Shown here in pieces: positions 33,243 through 41,873 of a DNA stretch of 64,000 nucleotides (the first letter of the stretch is position 1; the number at the start of each line of letters is the position of its first letter). Source of the DNA: Arthrobacter sp. 31Y (GTDB taxonomy: Bacteria > Actinomycetota > Actinomycetes > Actinomycetales > Micrococcaceae); assembly GCF_000526335.1 (NCBI RefSeq), contig NZ_JAFW01000001.1, forward strand, positions 4,030,001 through 4,094,000. The letters run 5' to 3'. A program made the position numbers and the translations under genes. A model generated the notes under the pieces. That model worked only from the letters and a program-made list of their open reading frames with translations. It had not been told where the DNA came from and made no database searches.

Positions 33243-33649
33243 GGAATCAGCTTTCCCGGACAACTCCCGCGACGCGATGGGCCGGGTGCCGTATGTGGAC
33301 AACGCCTGGGTTCCCGCGGTCAAACCGGCGGGGTCGCTGTAGTACACTTGGTGGAGCAGTTTGCTGTGCCCTCAAGCTTGTTCAGGAGCATGTCTCATTC
33401 AGATATGTGAGGGTCCCAGGCTGACTACGCGTATCCAGCCCTCCACCAGCGAAGCCTCATGGTTTTGTGCTGCGGGGGATTGCGCCTCTTGCGGTCCGGC
33501 CGAGCTTAGGTTCCATGCCGGATGAGAAGTGCAATGGATGCCAGGAGCCACGCCCATCCGGGCAAAGGCTAAACAACCGTCAACTATTGGCAGGGTAAGA
33601 GCAGCCCCTTGGGCTCTCTCATGAATGACCTGCCGGAAGGAGCGTCGGC
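33243..33649. promoter_or_regulatory. 407-bp divergent intergenic region, M23 peptidase / rpsB
   Basis: No gene is supported here. It must carry promoters for both neighbours. Seen are a TAGTACACT -10-like stretch near 33344 on the plus strand, an inverted repeat CCGGATG (33518-33524) / CATCCGG (33555-33561), and GGAAGGAGCG as the rpsB ribosome site just before 33650. A c-di-AMP riboswitch was considered for the peptidase leader but its consensus blocks are not recognisable. Confidence 0.5.
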
Positions 33650-34537
33650 ATGCCCGTCGTAACTATGCGCCAGCTGCTTGACAGCGGCGTCCACTTTGGA
33701 CACCAGACCCGTCGTTGGAACCCGAAGATGAAGCGCTTCATCTTCACGGAGCGCAACGGCATCTACATCATTGACCTCCAGCAGTCGCTGTCCTACATCG
33801 ACCGCGCCTACGAGTTCGTCAAGGCTACTGTCGCCCACGGCGGCACCGTCCTGTTCGTTGGCACCAAGAAGCAGGCTCAGGAAGCAATTGCCGAGCAGGC
33901 TACCCGCGTTGGCCAGCCGTACGTCAACCAGCGTTGGTTGGGCGGTATGCTCACCAACTTCCAGACCGTCGCCAAGCGTATCCAGCGCATGAAGGAACTC
34001 GAAGAGATCAACTTCGACGACGTCGCCGGTTCGGCTTACACCAAGAAGGAGCTCCTGCTCCTCAAGCGTGAACTCACCAAGCTTGAGTCCAACCTCGGTG
34101 GTATCCGCAACCTGACCAAGGCTCCCTCGGTTCTCTGGGTTGTTGACACCAAGAAGGAACACCTTGCTGTTGACGAAGCCAAGAAACTGAACATCCCGGT
34201 TGTGGCCATCCTGGACACCAACTGCGATCCCGACGAAGTCGACTTCCCGATCCCGGGTAACGACGACGCCATCCGCTCCGTCAACCTGCTCACCCGCGTT
34301 GTTGCCGACGCCGTAGCTGAGGGCCTCATCGCCCGCAACCAGCGCGCAACGGGCACCACCGAAGCTCCGGAAGAGCCGCTGGCTGAGTGGGAGCGCGAGC
34401 TCCTCGAAGGCAGCAAGGCTGAAGAAGCAGCGGCAACCGAGGCTCCGGCAGCAGAAGCTCCCGCAGCTGAGGCTCCCGTTGCTGAGGCTCCCGCAGCAAC
34501 TGAAGCTGCAGCCGGCGAAGCCGAAGAAGCCAAGTAA
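33650..34537 (+). CDS. rpsB: 30S ribosomal protein S2
   Basis: 295 residues beginning [32 protein letters not shown], unmistakable S2. Essential for the 30S head and for S1 binding. The C-terminal ~55 residues are an Ala/Glu/Pro-rich repeat tail ([18 protein letters not shown]) longer than in E. coli S2, as in other Actinobacteria. Strong GGAAGGAG ribosome site before ATG 33650. First gene of the rpsB-tsf-pyrH-frr-cdsA run; two hairpins separate it from tsf. Confidence 0.98.
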   Translation: MPVVTMRQLLDSGVHFGHQTRRWNPKMKRFIFTERNGIYIIDLQQSLSYIDRAYEFVKATVAHGGTVLFVGTKKQAQEAIAEQATRVGQPYVNQRWLGGMLTNFQTVAKRIQRMKELEEINFDDVAGSAYTKKELLLLKRELTKLESNLGGIRNLTKAPSVLWVVDTKKEHLAVDEAKKLNIPVVAILDTNCDPDEVDFPIPGNDDAIRSVNLLTRVVADAVAEGLIARNQRATGTTEAPEEPLAEWERELLEGSKAEEAAATEAPAAEAPAAEAPVAEAPAATEAAAGEAEEAK

Positions 34538-34551
34538 ATCTGGACCTTCCC

Positions 34552-34622
34552 TGACGCTGGAGACAGCGTCGGGGGCAACTGACAGGATGGCGGCTCACTC
34601 GGTGGGCTGCCGTCCTGTCAGT
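34552..34622 (+). terminator. Two consecutive hairpins between rpsB and tsf
   Basis: GACGCTG/CAGCGTC over GAGA (34554-34571), then ACTGACAGGATGGC (34578-34591) with GCCGTCCTGTCAGT (34609-34622). Neither has a T-run, so partial termination, mRNA processing or attenuation is more likely than full stop. Confidence 0.5.
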
Positions 34623-34659
34623 CCGTAAACACACAAAATTTCTAGACAGAGGGGTTCAC

Positions 34660-35496
34660 ATGGCGAACTACACTGCTGCTGACATCAAGGCCCTGCGCGA
34701 GCGCACTGGCGCCGGCATGATGGACGTCAAGAAGGCTCTTGACGAAGCCAACGGTGACGCCGAGAAGGCCATCGAGATCATCCGCATCAAGGGCCTCAAG
34801 GGCGCTACCAAGCGCGAAGGCCGTTCCACTGCTGAAGGCCTGGTTGCTGCCAAGGTCAACGGCGGCGTCGGCGTAATGATCGAGGTCAACTGCGAGACTG
34901 ACTTCGTTGCCAAGGCTGACAAGTTCATCCAGCTGGCTGACAAGGTTCTCAACGTTGCAGTCGAGTCCGGCGCAGCCGACCTCGAAACCCTGCTGGCCAC
35001 CGAGGTTGACGGCAAGCCGTTGTCCGAGGTTGTTGTCGAAGAGGGCGCAGTCCTCGGCGAGAAGGTTGTTGTCCGCCGTATCTCCCGCGTTGAGGGCACC
35101 ACGGTTGACGCCTACCTGCACAAGACGTCCAAGGACCTCCCGGCCCAGGTTGGCGTTCTGTTCGCTGTTGACGGTGAAGGCGAAGCCGCTTCCACCGCTG
35201 CACACGACATCGCTGTGCACGTTGCAGCCATGGCTCCGAACTACCTGACCCGTGACGACGTTCCGGCTGAACTGGTCGAGTCCGAGCGCCGCATCGCGGA
35301 AGAGACCGCAAAGGCTGAAGGCAAGCCCGAAGCTGCTCTTTCCAAGATTGTGGAAGGCCGCGTGACGGGCTTCTACAAGGGTGAAGTTCTGGTTGACCAG
35401 GCATTCGCCAAGGATTCCAAGAAGACTGTTGCACAGGTCCTCGAAGAAGCCGGCGTCAAGGCAACCGCAGTAACCCGTTTCCGCGTCGGAAACTAG
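34660..35496 (+). CDS. tsf: Translation elongation factor Ts
   Basis: The 278-residue GDP-exchange factor for EF-Tu. The TDVA-like N-domain reads ALRERTGAGMMDVKKALDEANGD with IEVNCETDFVAK in the core and the C-terminal coiled-coil helix AEETAKAEGKPEAALSKIVEGRVTGFYK, all classical. Start ATG 34660 has AGAGGGG before it. 122 bp separate it from rpsB and a UUCG-loop terminator follows. Confidence 0.98.
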   Translation: MANYTAADIKALRERTGAGMMDVKKALDEANGDAEKAIEIIRIKGLKGATKREGRSTAEGLVAAKVNGGVGVMIEVNCETDFVAKADKFIQLADKVLNVAVESGAADLETLLATEVDGKPLSEVVVEEGAVLGEKVVVRRISRVEGTTVDAYLHKTSKDLPAQVGVLFAVDGEGEAASTAAHDIAVHVAAMAPNYLTRDDVPAELVESERRIAEETAKAEGKPEAALSKIVEGRVTGFYKGEVLVDQAFAKDSKKTVAQVLEEAGVKATAVTRFRVGN

Positions 35497-35507
35497 TACT
35501 ACGTGAG

Positions 35508-35540
35508 AAGGGGTGGTCACTTCGGTGGCCGCCCCTTTTT
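35508..35540 (+). terminator. Rho-independent terminator after tsf
   Basis: AAGGGGTGGTCAC pairs over its whole 13 bp (two G-T pairs) with GTGGCCGCCCCTT around a TTCG tetraloop, followed by TTT. pyrH therefore probably has its own promoter. Confidence 0.92.
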
Positions 35541-35617
35541 CATGCACCCGTCCGGGTAGTACCTGCGCGGACCCACAGCACGATAATCTAGCCAGAGTCC
35601 ACCAACGGGAAGGCACC

Positions 35618-36355
35618 ATGGAAACCGTCAACACTGCTATCCAGCCCGAGAAGACCCGTCGACGTGTACTTCTGAAACTTTCCGGCGAGGTCATCGGCGG
35701 AGGCAAGCTCGGCGTCGATCCTGAGACAGTGCGCGCCATCGCCAAGCAGATCGCGGCCGCGGTCACCGAAGTAGAAGTGGCAATCGTTGTAGGCGGGGGT
35801 AACTTCTTCCGCGGCGCCGAACTGTCGCAAAGCGGTATGGACCGCTCCCGCGCCGATTACATGGGCATGCTGGGCACCGTGATGAACTGCCTGGCCCTGC
35901 AGGACTTCCTGGAGCAAGCCGGAGTGGAAACCCGCGTCCAGAGCGCCATCACCATGGGCCAGGTTGCAGAGGCCTACATTCCGCGCCGCGCCATCCGCCA
36001 CATGGAAAAGGGCCGCGTGGTCATTTTCGGTGCGGGTGCCGGGCTGCCCTACTTCTCTACGGACACCGTTGCGGCGCAGCGTGCCCTTGAAGTGCACGCA
36101 GACGTGGTCCTCATGGCCAAGAGCGGCGTGGACGGCGTCTACACCGCAGATCCCAAAAAGGACCCCCTGGCCGAAAAGCTGGATGTCCTCAGCTATGACG
36201 ACGCCCTGCGCCGTGACATCCGGGTGATGGACCAGACCGCAATGACCATGTGCAAGGACAACAGCCTGTCCATGGTGGTCTTCGGCATGGAGGGCGAGGG
36301 CAACGTTACCCGTGCCATCCTCGGCGAAACGCTGGGAACCCTGGTTACTCCCTAG
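35618..36355 (+). CDS. pyrH: UMP kinase
   Basis: The 245-residue amino-acid-kinase-fold enzyme phosphorylates UMP to UDP in pyrimidine synthesis. Visible motifs: [44 protein letters not shown] and [17 protein letters not shown] 35618 follows GGGAAGG; upstream in-frame codons from 35513 overlap the tsf terminator and are rejected. 101 bp before frr. Hexameric and normally UTP-inhibited. Confidence 0.97.
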   Translation: METVNTAIQPEKTRRRVLLKLSGEVIGGGKLGVDPETVRAIAKQIAAAVTEVEVAIVVGGGNFFRGAELSQSGMDRSRADYMGMLGTVMNCLALQDFLEQAGVETRVQSAITMGQVAEAYIPRRAIRHMEKGRVVIFGAGAGLPYFSTDTVAAQRALEVHADVVLMAKSGVDGVYTADPKKDPLAEKLDVLSYDDALRRDIRVMDQTAMTMCKDNSLSMVVFGMEGEGNVTRAILGETLGTLVTP

Positions 36356-36456
36356 CAAGGGCTAGGATATTTCTAGGACCGTCCGCCCCTGGTGGCGGAT
36401 CTTTACTGTGCATTGCCGCCTGAAGTTGGGCAGCAACTATTTCTGAGGAGAAACCC

Positions 36457-37014
36457 GTGATCGAAGAGACCTTGCTCGAAGCCGGCGAGAAGATGGACAA
36501 GGCGGTGGAGGTAGCCAAGGACGATTTCGCCTCGATCCGTACTGGCCGGGCCAACCCTGCCCTCTACAACAAGGTGATCGTCGAGTACTACGGCACACCT
36601 ACTCCGCTGCAGCAGCTGGCCTCCTTCGGTGTGCCGGATGCCCGCACCATCCTGATCACCCCTTACGACAAGACCGCATTGCGTGACATCGAGAAGGCCC
36701 TGAGCGACTCCGAGGTTGGCGCCAACCCGTCCAACGACGGCAACGTTATTCGCGTGACCATCCCGGAGCTCACCAAGGAGCGCCGCAAGGAGTACGTGAA
36801 GATCGTCAAGGGCAAGGGTGAGGACGCCAAGGTTTCCATCCGAAGCATCCGCCGCAAAGCCAAGGATTCCCTGGACAAGCTCGTCAAGGACGGCGAAGCC
36901 GGAGAAGATGAGGGTGCACGCGCTGAGAAGGAACTCGACGCCCTGACCAAGCAGCACGTTGACGGCATCGACGAGCTGCTCAAGCGCAAGGAAGCCGAGC
37001 TGCTCGAGGTCTGA
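36457..37014 (+). CDS. frr: Ribosome recycling factor
   Basis: 185 residues, a textbook [27 protein letters not shown], the hinge and the domain around [18 protein letters not shown], and C-terminal coiled coil. It splits post-termination ribosomes with EF-G. GTG start at 36457 with GAGGAG 7 bases earlier. Its TGA overlaps the ATG of cdsA by one base. Confidence 0.98.
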   Translation: MIEETLLEAGEKMDKAVEVAKDDFASIRTGRANPALYNKVIVEYYGTPTPLQQLASFGVPDARTILITPYDKTALRDIEKALSDSEVGANPSNDGNVIRVTIPELTKERRKEYVKIVKGKGEDAKVSIRSIRRKAKDSLDKLVKDGEAGEDEGARAEKELDALTKQHVDGIDELLKRKEAELLEV

Positions 37015-37949
37015 TGAACCAGGCTGAGCCGGCGCCCGCTGAGCGGGTCCCGACACGCGATACCCCTAAGCGCGCCAGACGCGTGCGGAAGAACCCTACA
37101 CCGAAGGCAGGCCGGAATCTTCCGGCCGCCATCGGCGTCGGGCTTGCCATGCTTTTGGCCGTTTTGGGCGGCTTGTTGTTCCTCCCGTTGGGATTCGTCC
37201 TCCTCACTACCGCCTTCGGGGTGTTGGGTGTTTGGGAGGTTTTCAGGGCGCTGGAGGCGCAGGGGACCCGGATGCCGATCGTTCCCGTGATGATCGGCAG
37301 CCTGGTGATGCCGGTATCGGCCTACTTCGGCGGGCTTGAAGGTTTGCTTTTCACTATGACGGCCAGCTCCGTGGCCGTCTTGCTGTGGCGCTCCATCGAG
37401 AGTGCCGCAGGAGCGCCGCGGAGCGTGTTTGCCGGTGTCTTTACGCTGGCATGGATTCCCTTCCTCATCAGCTTTGCATCGCTGTCCCTGCACACCACCA
37501 GCGGGCCCACTCCTGTGGGGTTCTGGCCGGACGGTATCCCCGAAGGCGCATGGCAGATTGCCTCCATGCTGTTGTTGGTGGTTTCCAATGACACGTTCGG
37601 GTACATCGTTGGCGCTTCGTTCGGGAAGCACCCCATGGCCCCCAAGATCAGCCCCAAGAAGTCGTGGGAAGGTTTCGCGGGATCCGTTGGCGGGGCCATG
37701 GTGATCGGCGTCCTTGCGTGTGTATTCCTGCTCGACAGGCCCTGGTGGGTGGGTCTTATCCTGGCCGTGGGCATGGTAGCCGCAGCAACCGCCGGAGACC
37801 TCGCGGAGTCCATGGTCAAGCGCGAACTTGGCGTCAAGGACATGAGCAGCATCCTGCCCGGCCACGGCGGCGTGATGGACCGCCTGGACTCCATCGTGTT
37901 CGCCGCCCCTGTAGCCTATGTTCTGTTCGCGCTGCTGAGCGGCGTCTGA
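37014..37949 (+). CDS. cdsA: Phosphatidate cytidylyltransferase
   Basis: The 311-residue membrane enzyme makes CDP-diacylglycerol, the precursor of phosphatidylglycerol and cardiolipin. Seven or eight helices; the family signature is in KISPKKSWEGFAGSVGG and the C-terminal GDLAESMVKRELGVKDMSSILPGHGGVMDRLDS with its catalytic Asp pairs. The first ~35 residues are a basic, Pro-rich cytosolic extension. Translational coupling with frr (TGATGA). CDP-DAG feeds the CDP-alcohol transferase encoded at 27.3 kb. Confidence 0.95.
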   Translation: MNQAEPAPAERVPTRDTPKRARRVRKNPTPKAGRNLPAAIGVGLAMLLAVLGGLLFLPLGFVLLTTAFGVLGVWEVFRALEAQGTRMPIVPVMIGSLVMPVSAYFGGLEGLLFTMTASSVAVLLWRSIESAAGAPRSVFAGVFTLAWIPFLISFASLSLHTTSGPTPVGFWPDGIPEGAWQIASMLLLVVSNDTFGYIVGASFGKHPMAPKISPKKSWEGFAGSVGGAMVIGVLACVFLLDRPWWVGLILAVGMVAAATAGDLAESMVKRELGVKDMSSILPGHGGVMDRLDSIVFAAPVAYVLFALLSGV

Positions 37950-37970
37950 CAACCCAATGAAGGAAAACTA

Positions 37971-38555
37971 GTGGCCTTGGATATTCGACGCCAGATTCCC
38001 GCAACGTTTGATCGCGTGGAGCGCAGCAAATACGGCTATAACGCCAAGCAAGTGGACGAGTTCCTCCAGCGCGCCCGGACATCGTTTGAGAACCCCGTAG
38101 GTACGGCGGACCAAGTGGCCAGCGTTGACGTCAGGGCCGTGGCTTTTGATCCCGTCAAAGGTGGTTATGACGCTCACAGCGTCGATGCCGCTCTGGACAG
38201 GTTGGAGGACGCGTTCGCACGGCGGGAGAGGGACGACCTCATCAGCCAGCAGGGCGAAGAAGCCTGGCTGCGGCAAATCGGCAAGCTCTCAGGCATACTC
38301 CGCGGCAGGCTTCACAGGCCCGACGGCGAACGGTTCCGCCGCCCGTCCGGTAAAAGGACCCGCAGCTACGACGTCCAGGACGTCGATGCCTTGTGCGATG
38401 AGCTCATCGGGTACCTCGAGCACGATCAAGCCCTGAGCGTGGACACCGTGCGCCGGGCTGTTTTCCGTGCCGCCAAGGGCGCCGACGGTTATGAAGAAGC
38501 CCAGGTGGACGCGTTCCTGGCCCGCGTTGTAGAGCTCATGGCAGCCATCGACTAA
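37971..38555 (+). CDS. DivIVA-motif repeat protein
   Basis: 194 residues starting at GTG 37971. Four similar motifs of the form F-x(n)-GY-x4-VD-x(4-5)L are visible: YGYNAKQVDEFL (21-32), GGYDAHSVDAAL (64-75), RSYDVQDVDALC (131-142) and DGYEEAQVDAFL (172-183). The motif is the start of the DivIVA domain, normally present once and followed by a long coiled coil; here no long coiled coil exists. DivIVA/Wag31-type proteins mark curved poles and organise growth; this short repeat protein may dock to such assemblies (inference). It lies 21 bp after cdsA in the same direction. Confidence 0.78.
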   Translation: MALDIRRQIPATFDRVERSKYGYNAKQVDEFLQRARTSFENPVGTADQVASVDVRAVAFDPVKGGYDAHSVDAALDRLEDAFARRERDDLISQQGEEAWLRQIGKLSGILRGRLHRPDGERFRRPSGKRTRSYDVQDVDALCDELIGYLEHDQALSVDTVRRAVFRAAKGADGYEEAQVDAFLARVVELMAAID

Positions 38556-38567
38556 ACCGCTCCTGCG

Positions 38568-39260
38568 CTAACGGGGCGTGGGAGAAACGGGCGGATTGTT
38601 CTTCCACACGTCCAGATAACGTCGGTGTCCGCGGACCATCGACGTGCCGAAAAAGGCCAGCGCGGCCACGGCCGCAATGGGTACAGCGGCAAGAGCGGGA
38701 AGCCCGGCGGTCAACATTGCCGAGCCGAGCAGCAAGGCAAGCAGGGCTGAGTTCACGAATCCCATGAACACCATGCTGCTTCCGGCCACTTGGCTGAAAT
38801 CGGTCCGACCGCCAAGGAAGTAGTAGGTTCGTTTGGCGCCTGGCTCATCATCGTGGTGGCCGGCCATAAGGTACGGACGGACCCCGGGGTCCAAATCAAG
38901 ATAAGCGGCCCGCAAGCGGTTCATTGCCAGGACATACATGAGGTCCTCCATGCCTACGCTCATCACCCGGATATGGGTGAGCAGGCCAACTACCAGATCG
39001 ATGCACAGAATGGTCAGCGCGAAGGCCCTGAAGGCATCTGAGAACTGGGTGGCGTTGCCTACCAGCGCCACACTCAGCAGGCTGGCGGACGTGAAGGTCA
39101 GGAACATGCTGATGCGGGTGAGGACTTCGCCTTGGGTGGTGCTCCTTGATGCCAGCAGGCTCCAGTGTTCCGTGGCCAGTATTTGCGCGCGGACGTTGGG
39201 GGACAACTCCGGTGTGGGCGACGGTGGTTCTGGACTGGCCGCACCCGGTTCCTCGGACAT
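38568..39260 (-). CDS. Uncharacterised four-helix membrane protein
   Basis: 230 residues. Pro-rich cytosolic head (1-24), helices at about 48-68, 78-97, 162-184 and 186-206. The middle cytosolic loop carries a conserved-looking SVGMEDLMYVLAMNRLRAAYLDLDPGVRPYLMAGHHDDEPG stretch; similar small membrane proteins occur in Actinobacteria with no assigned function. ATG 39260 or GTG 39275 may be the start. Convergent with the DivIVA-motif gene (12 bp apart); the symporter gene lies upstream on the same strand. Confidence 0.7.
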   Translation of the reverse strand: MSEEPGAASPEPPSPTPELSPNVRAQILATEHWSLLASRSTTQGEVLTRISMFLTFTSASLLSVALVGNATQFSDAFRAFALTILCIDLVVGLLTHIRVMSVGMEDLMYVLAMNRLRAAYLDLDPGVRPYLMAGHHDDEPGAKRTYYFLGGRTDFSQVAGSSMVFMGFVNSALLALLLGSAMLTAGLPALAAVPIAAVAALAFFGTSMVRGHRRYLDVWKNNPPVSPTPR

Positions 39261-39309
39261 GGCGCCATTGTCCACCCTGCCGGGGCAGCGGACAACGGTT
39301 TGCGGGCCA

Positions 39310-40776
39310 CTACCTCTCCGTCTCTACCGGCCTCTCAGGTACATGCAGGCGAGACATCACACGGTTTACTGAGGCCGGAACGCGGTTCTTGGTCATGATG
39401 GACACCGTCACGGTCGCCGCGAAGGCAGCAGGGACGCTCCACGCCGCAGGCTGAGCCAGCCACGCAGGCGCATTTCCGGGCCCCATGAGGGTGCCCGCCA
39501 CCATGGCGCCGCCGCAAAGGAAGGCCCCGGTCAGCATGCCCGCGATGGCGCCCGCATCGGTCAGTCCGCGCCACCAGATCCCCAGCAACAGCAGCGGACA
39601 AATAGTGGACGCAGTGAAGGCAAAGACCAAGCCTACGCTTCCGGCCAGCGCAAGGGTGTCGGTCATCAAAGCAAAACCCAAGGGCACGACGGCGGCGAGC
39701 ACCGCAGCGAGGCGGAAGCCCCTCACGCTTCCTCCGAAGAGGTCCTGGCTGATGACGCCGGACAACGAAACAACCAGCCCGCATGTGGTGGACAGGAAGG
39801 CAGCGAAGGCTCCGGCCACCACGAAGGCGGACAAAAGGTCGCCGGCCATGCCTCCCACAAGTTTGCCTGGCAGCAACAAGACCAGAGCATCGGCTTGCCC
39901 GGACTGTGCCAGCTCTGGTGCGAACATCCGCCCTAGGGCCCCGGAGAGTGTGGGAAAGAGATAGAAGACGGAGAGCAGTCCCAGCACAATCAACGTTGTC
40001 CGGCGGGCCGACTGGCCGTCAGGGTTGGTGTAGAACCTTACGAGGACATGGGGGAGGCCCAAGGTTCCGAAGAGCAACGCCACCAGGAGTGATATGTGTT
40101 GGTAGGCTCCGGCAGCACCTTGGCCGGTGGGATTGACGGGCAGGGGTGCCTGCGGCTGTGTGCCGTTGCCGGCTAGAACCAGCAGCACGAACACTACGGG
40201 CACTGCCAACGCGGTCAGTTTCAGCCAATACTGGAAAGCCTGAACGAAAGTGATGGAGCGCATGCCGCCTGCCGCCACTGTCAGGCACACAACCACCACT
40301 ACCGCCGTCGAGCCTACCCACGATGGCAGGCCCGTGGTGATCCGGATGGCGAGTGCTGCCCCGTGGAGTTGCGGCACAATGTACAGCCAGCCGACGGCCA
40401 CCACCATCAGGCTGGTGACCCGGCGGACCAGCTTGGAGTCCAGCCGCGCTTCGGTGAAATCCGGAATGGTGTAGGCGCCGGAACGACGCAGGGGAGCGGC
40501 CACGAAGAGCAGCAGCATGAGGTAGCCAGCGGTGTAACCCACGGGGAACCACAATGCGTCGGTTCCTGAAAGCAGGATCAGTCCTGCGACGCCCAGGAAG
40601 CTGGCGGCTGAAAGGTACTCGCCGCCGATTGCGGAAGCGTTCCACCAGGGCGGGACTGTTCTTGAGGCTACGTAGAAGTCACCAGTGGTCCGTGAGATGC
40701 GCAGGCCGTAGAAGCCGATGACCGCCGTCGCTAAGGAAACGGCCAGAAATGCGAAGAGGCCAACAGCAGGATTCAC
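39310..40776 (-). CDS. Sodium:solute symporter, ActP/MctP-like (copy 2)
   Basis: 488 residues with thirteen or so helices of the SSS family. The start (AVIGFYGLRISRTTGDFYVASRTVPPWWNASAIGGEYLSAASFLGVAGLI) matches acetate/monocarboxylate symporters, and the sodium-site region GxxRxVTSLMVVAVGWLYI... is present. Shorter than the classic ActP encoded at 43643 (538 residues). It is third in an operon after a LytTR regulator and a DUF485-like gene, each joined by 4-base overlaps (GTGA here). Substrate is probably a short monocarboxylate such as acetate or pyruvate (inference). Confidence 0.9.
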   Translation of the reverse strand: MNPAVGLFAFLAVSLATAVIGFYGLRISRTTGDFYVASRTVPPWWNASAIGGEYLSAASFLGVAGLILLSGTDALWFPVGYTAGYLMLLLFVAAPLRRSGAYTIPDFTEARLDSKLVRRVTSLMVVAVGWLYIVPQLHGAALAIRITTGLPSWVGSTAVVVVVCLTVAAGGMRSITFVQAFQYWLKLTALAVPVVFVLLVLAGNGTQPQAPLPVNPTGQGAAGAYQHISLLVALLFGTLGLPHVLVRFYTNPDGQSARRTTLIVLGLLSVFYLFPTLSGALGRMFAPELAQSGQADALVLLLPGKLVGGMAGDLLSAFVVAGAFAAFLSTTCGLVVSLSGVISQDLFGGSVRGFRLAAVLAAVVPLGFALMTDTLALAGSVGLVFAFTASTICPLLLLGIWWRGLTDAGAIAGMLTGAFLCGGAMVAGTLMGPGNAPAWLAQPAAWSVPAAFAATVTVSIMTKNRVPASVNRVMSRLHVPERPVETER

Positions 40777-41135
40777 TTGTCCTCCACAAGATCCCTGTAG
40801 CGAGCCTCATTGCGGGCCGCGGCACGGTTGTAGAGCCAAGCACTCAAACCAATCACCGGGTAAATGCCCACGCCGAGCACCAGCCAATCCAGCGGAATGC
40901 CGAAGATGCGGGTCTCTGCCACGCCGGGTCCGTAGACCAGGAACACAGCAAACACGGCGAGAATGATCAGGAATCCGCAGGCAACCACCAAGGCCAGCCG
41001 CAATTGGGACCGGATCAGGGACCGGATGAAGATCCGTCCGGCGTCGGAGTCCTCGGTTACTTCACGGGGATAAGGCGACCTGCCCGGTGCGGCCGTCGCG
41101 GATTGCCGGGGGCCCGTGACACGGATGCGAGTCAT
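40773..41135 (-). CDS. DUF485-like small membrane protein (symporter partner)
   Basis: 120 residues. Two helices (about 47-72 and 83-100, LALVVACGFLIILAVFAVFLVY and LDWLVLGVGIYPVIGLSAWLYNRAAARNEARY) fit the DUF485 fold found with ActP symporters. ATG 41135 overlaps the response-regulator stop (ATGA), and the stop overlaps the symporter start (GTGA). The N-terminal ~40 residues are Arg/Pro-rich and not conserved. Probably a small accessory subunit. Confidence 0.75.
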   Translation of the reverse strand: MTRIRVTGPRQSATAAPGRSPYPREVTEDSDAGRIFIRSLIRSQLRLALVVACGFLIILAVFAVFLVYGPGVAETRIFGIPLDWLVLGVGIYPVIGLSAWLYNRAAARNEARYRDLVEDK

Positions 41136-41851
41136 CCTTGCGGCCGGATGCGGGTGGTGTGCAGCTTGTCCCTGACCGATGGCAGGTGCCTGCGGCTGAT
41201 GGGCAGAACAGCGCCGGCCACCGCAACGCTCGGCCCCGTCGCGGAAAGCTTCACGTGCTGTACATGGTTCAGGGCTATCAAATACGAGCGATGGATGCGG
41301 ATAAACCCGGCGTCTGCCCACTTTTGTTCCAGATCGCTGAGGGGCACCCGGATCAGGTAGCTGGCTTCGGCGGTGTGCAGTCTGGCGTAGTCGCCCTGGG
41401 CCTGCACATAGGTGACGTCGTCGCGGCGGATCATGCGGGTGGTGCTGCCGAGGTCCACTGTGATCATCTCAGGTGCGGGAGTGCCGTCCTTGATGAGCTC
41501 ACTGATCCGGTCCACCGAACGCGTCAGCCGTTCCGCCCTGAGGGGTTTCAGCAGGTAGTCGACGGCGGCGAGGTCAAAGGCTTCGAGCGCGCAGTCTTCG
41601 TCGGCGGTGACGAACACGACGGCGGGCGGACGGCTGCTGCGGGAAATGGCGCGTGCAATGTCCAGGCCGGAGAGCGCCGGCATGTGGATATCGAGGAAGA
41701 CAGCGTCCACGGACTCTGTTTCCAAGGTCCGCAGCGCCTGGGCACCGGATGATGCCCGATGGATGGCGCCTATGCGCTCATCCCGGCCCAAAAGGAAGGC
41801 GAGCTCCTCCACGGCGGGCAGTTCGTCATCGGCGACGAGCACGTTGATCAT
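41132..41851 (-). CDS. LytTR-family response regulator
   Basis: 239 residues. Receiver domain with DD at 8-9, phospho-acceptor Asp54 in FLDIHMPALSG and Lys near 108 in YLLKPLRAERL. The LytTR DNA-binding domain spans about 130-232 (RRDDVTYVQAQGDYARLHT, FIRIHRSYLIALNHV). Such regulators bind direct repeats at promoters of carboxylate or surface genes. The kinase gene lies 22 bp upstream on the same strand; the two form one unit with the symporter genes downstream. Confidence 0.92.
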   Translation of the reverse strand: MINVLVADDELPAVEELAFLLGRDERIGAIHRASSGAQALRTLETESVDAVFLDIHMPALSGLDIARAISRSSRPPAVVFVTADEDCALEAFDLAAVDYLLKPLRAERLTRSVDRISELIKDGTPAPEMITVDLGSTTRMIRRDDVTYVQAQGDYARLHTAEASYLIRVPLSDLEQKWADAGFIRIHRSYLIALNHVQHVKLSATGPSVAVAGAVLPISRRHLPSVRDKLHTTRIRPQG

Positions 41852-41873
41852 GAGTAATAGACTAACGGCAGGC

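Noticed and set aside
33243..33400. c-di-AMP (ydaO) riboswitch before the M23 gene
   Set aside because: A CGCGGGAACCC run on the minus strand resembles part of the motif, but the other conserved blocks are not recognisable.
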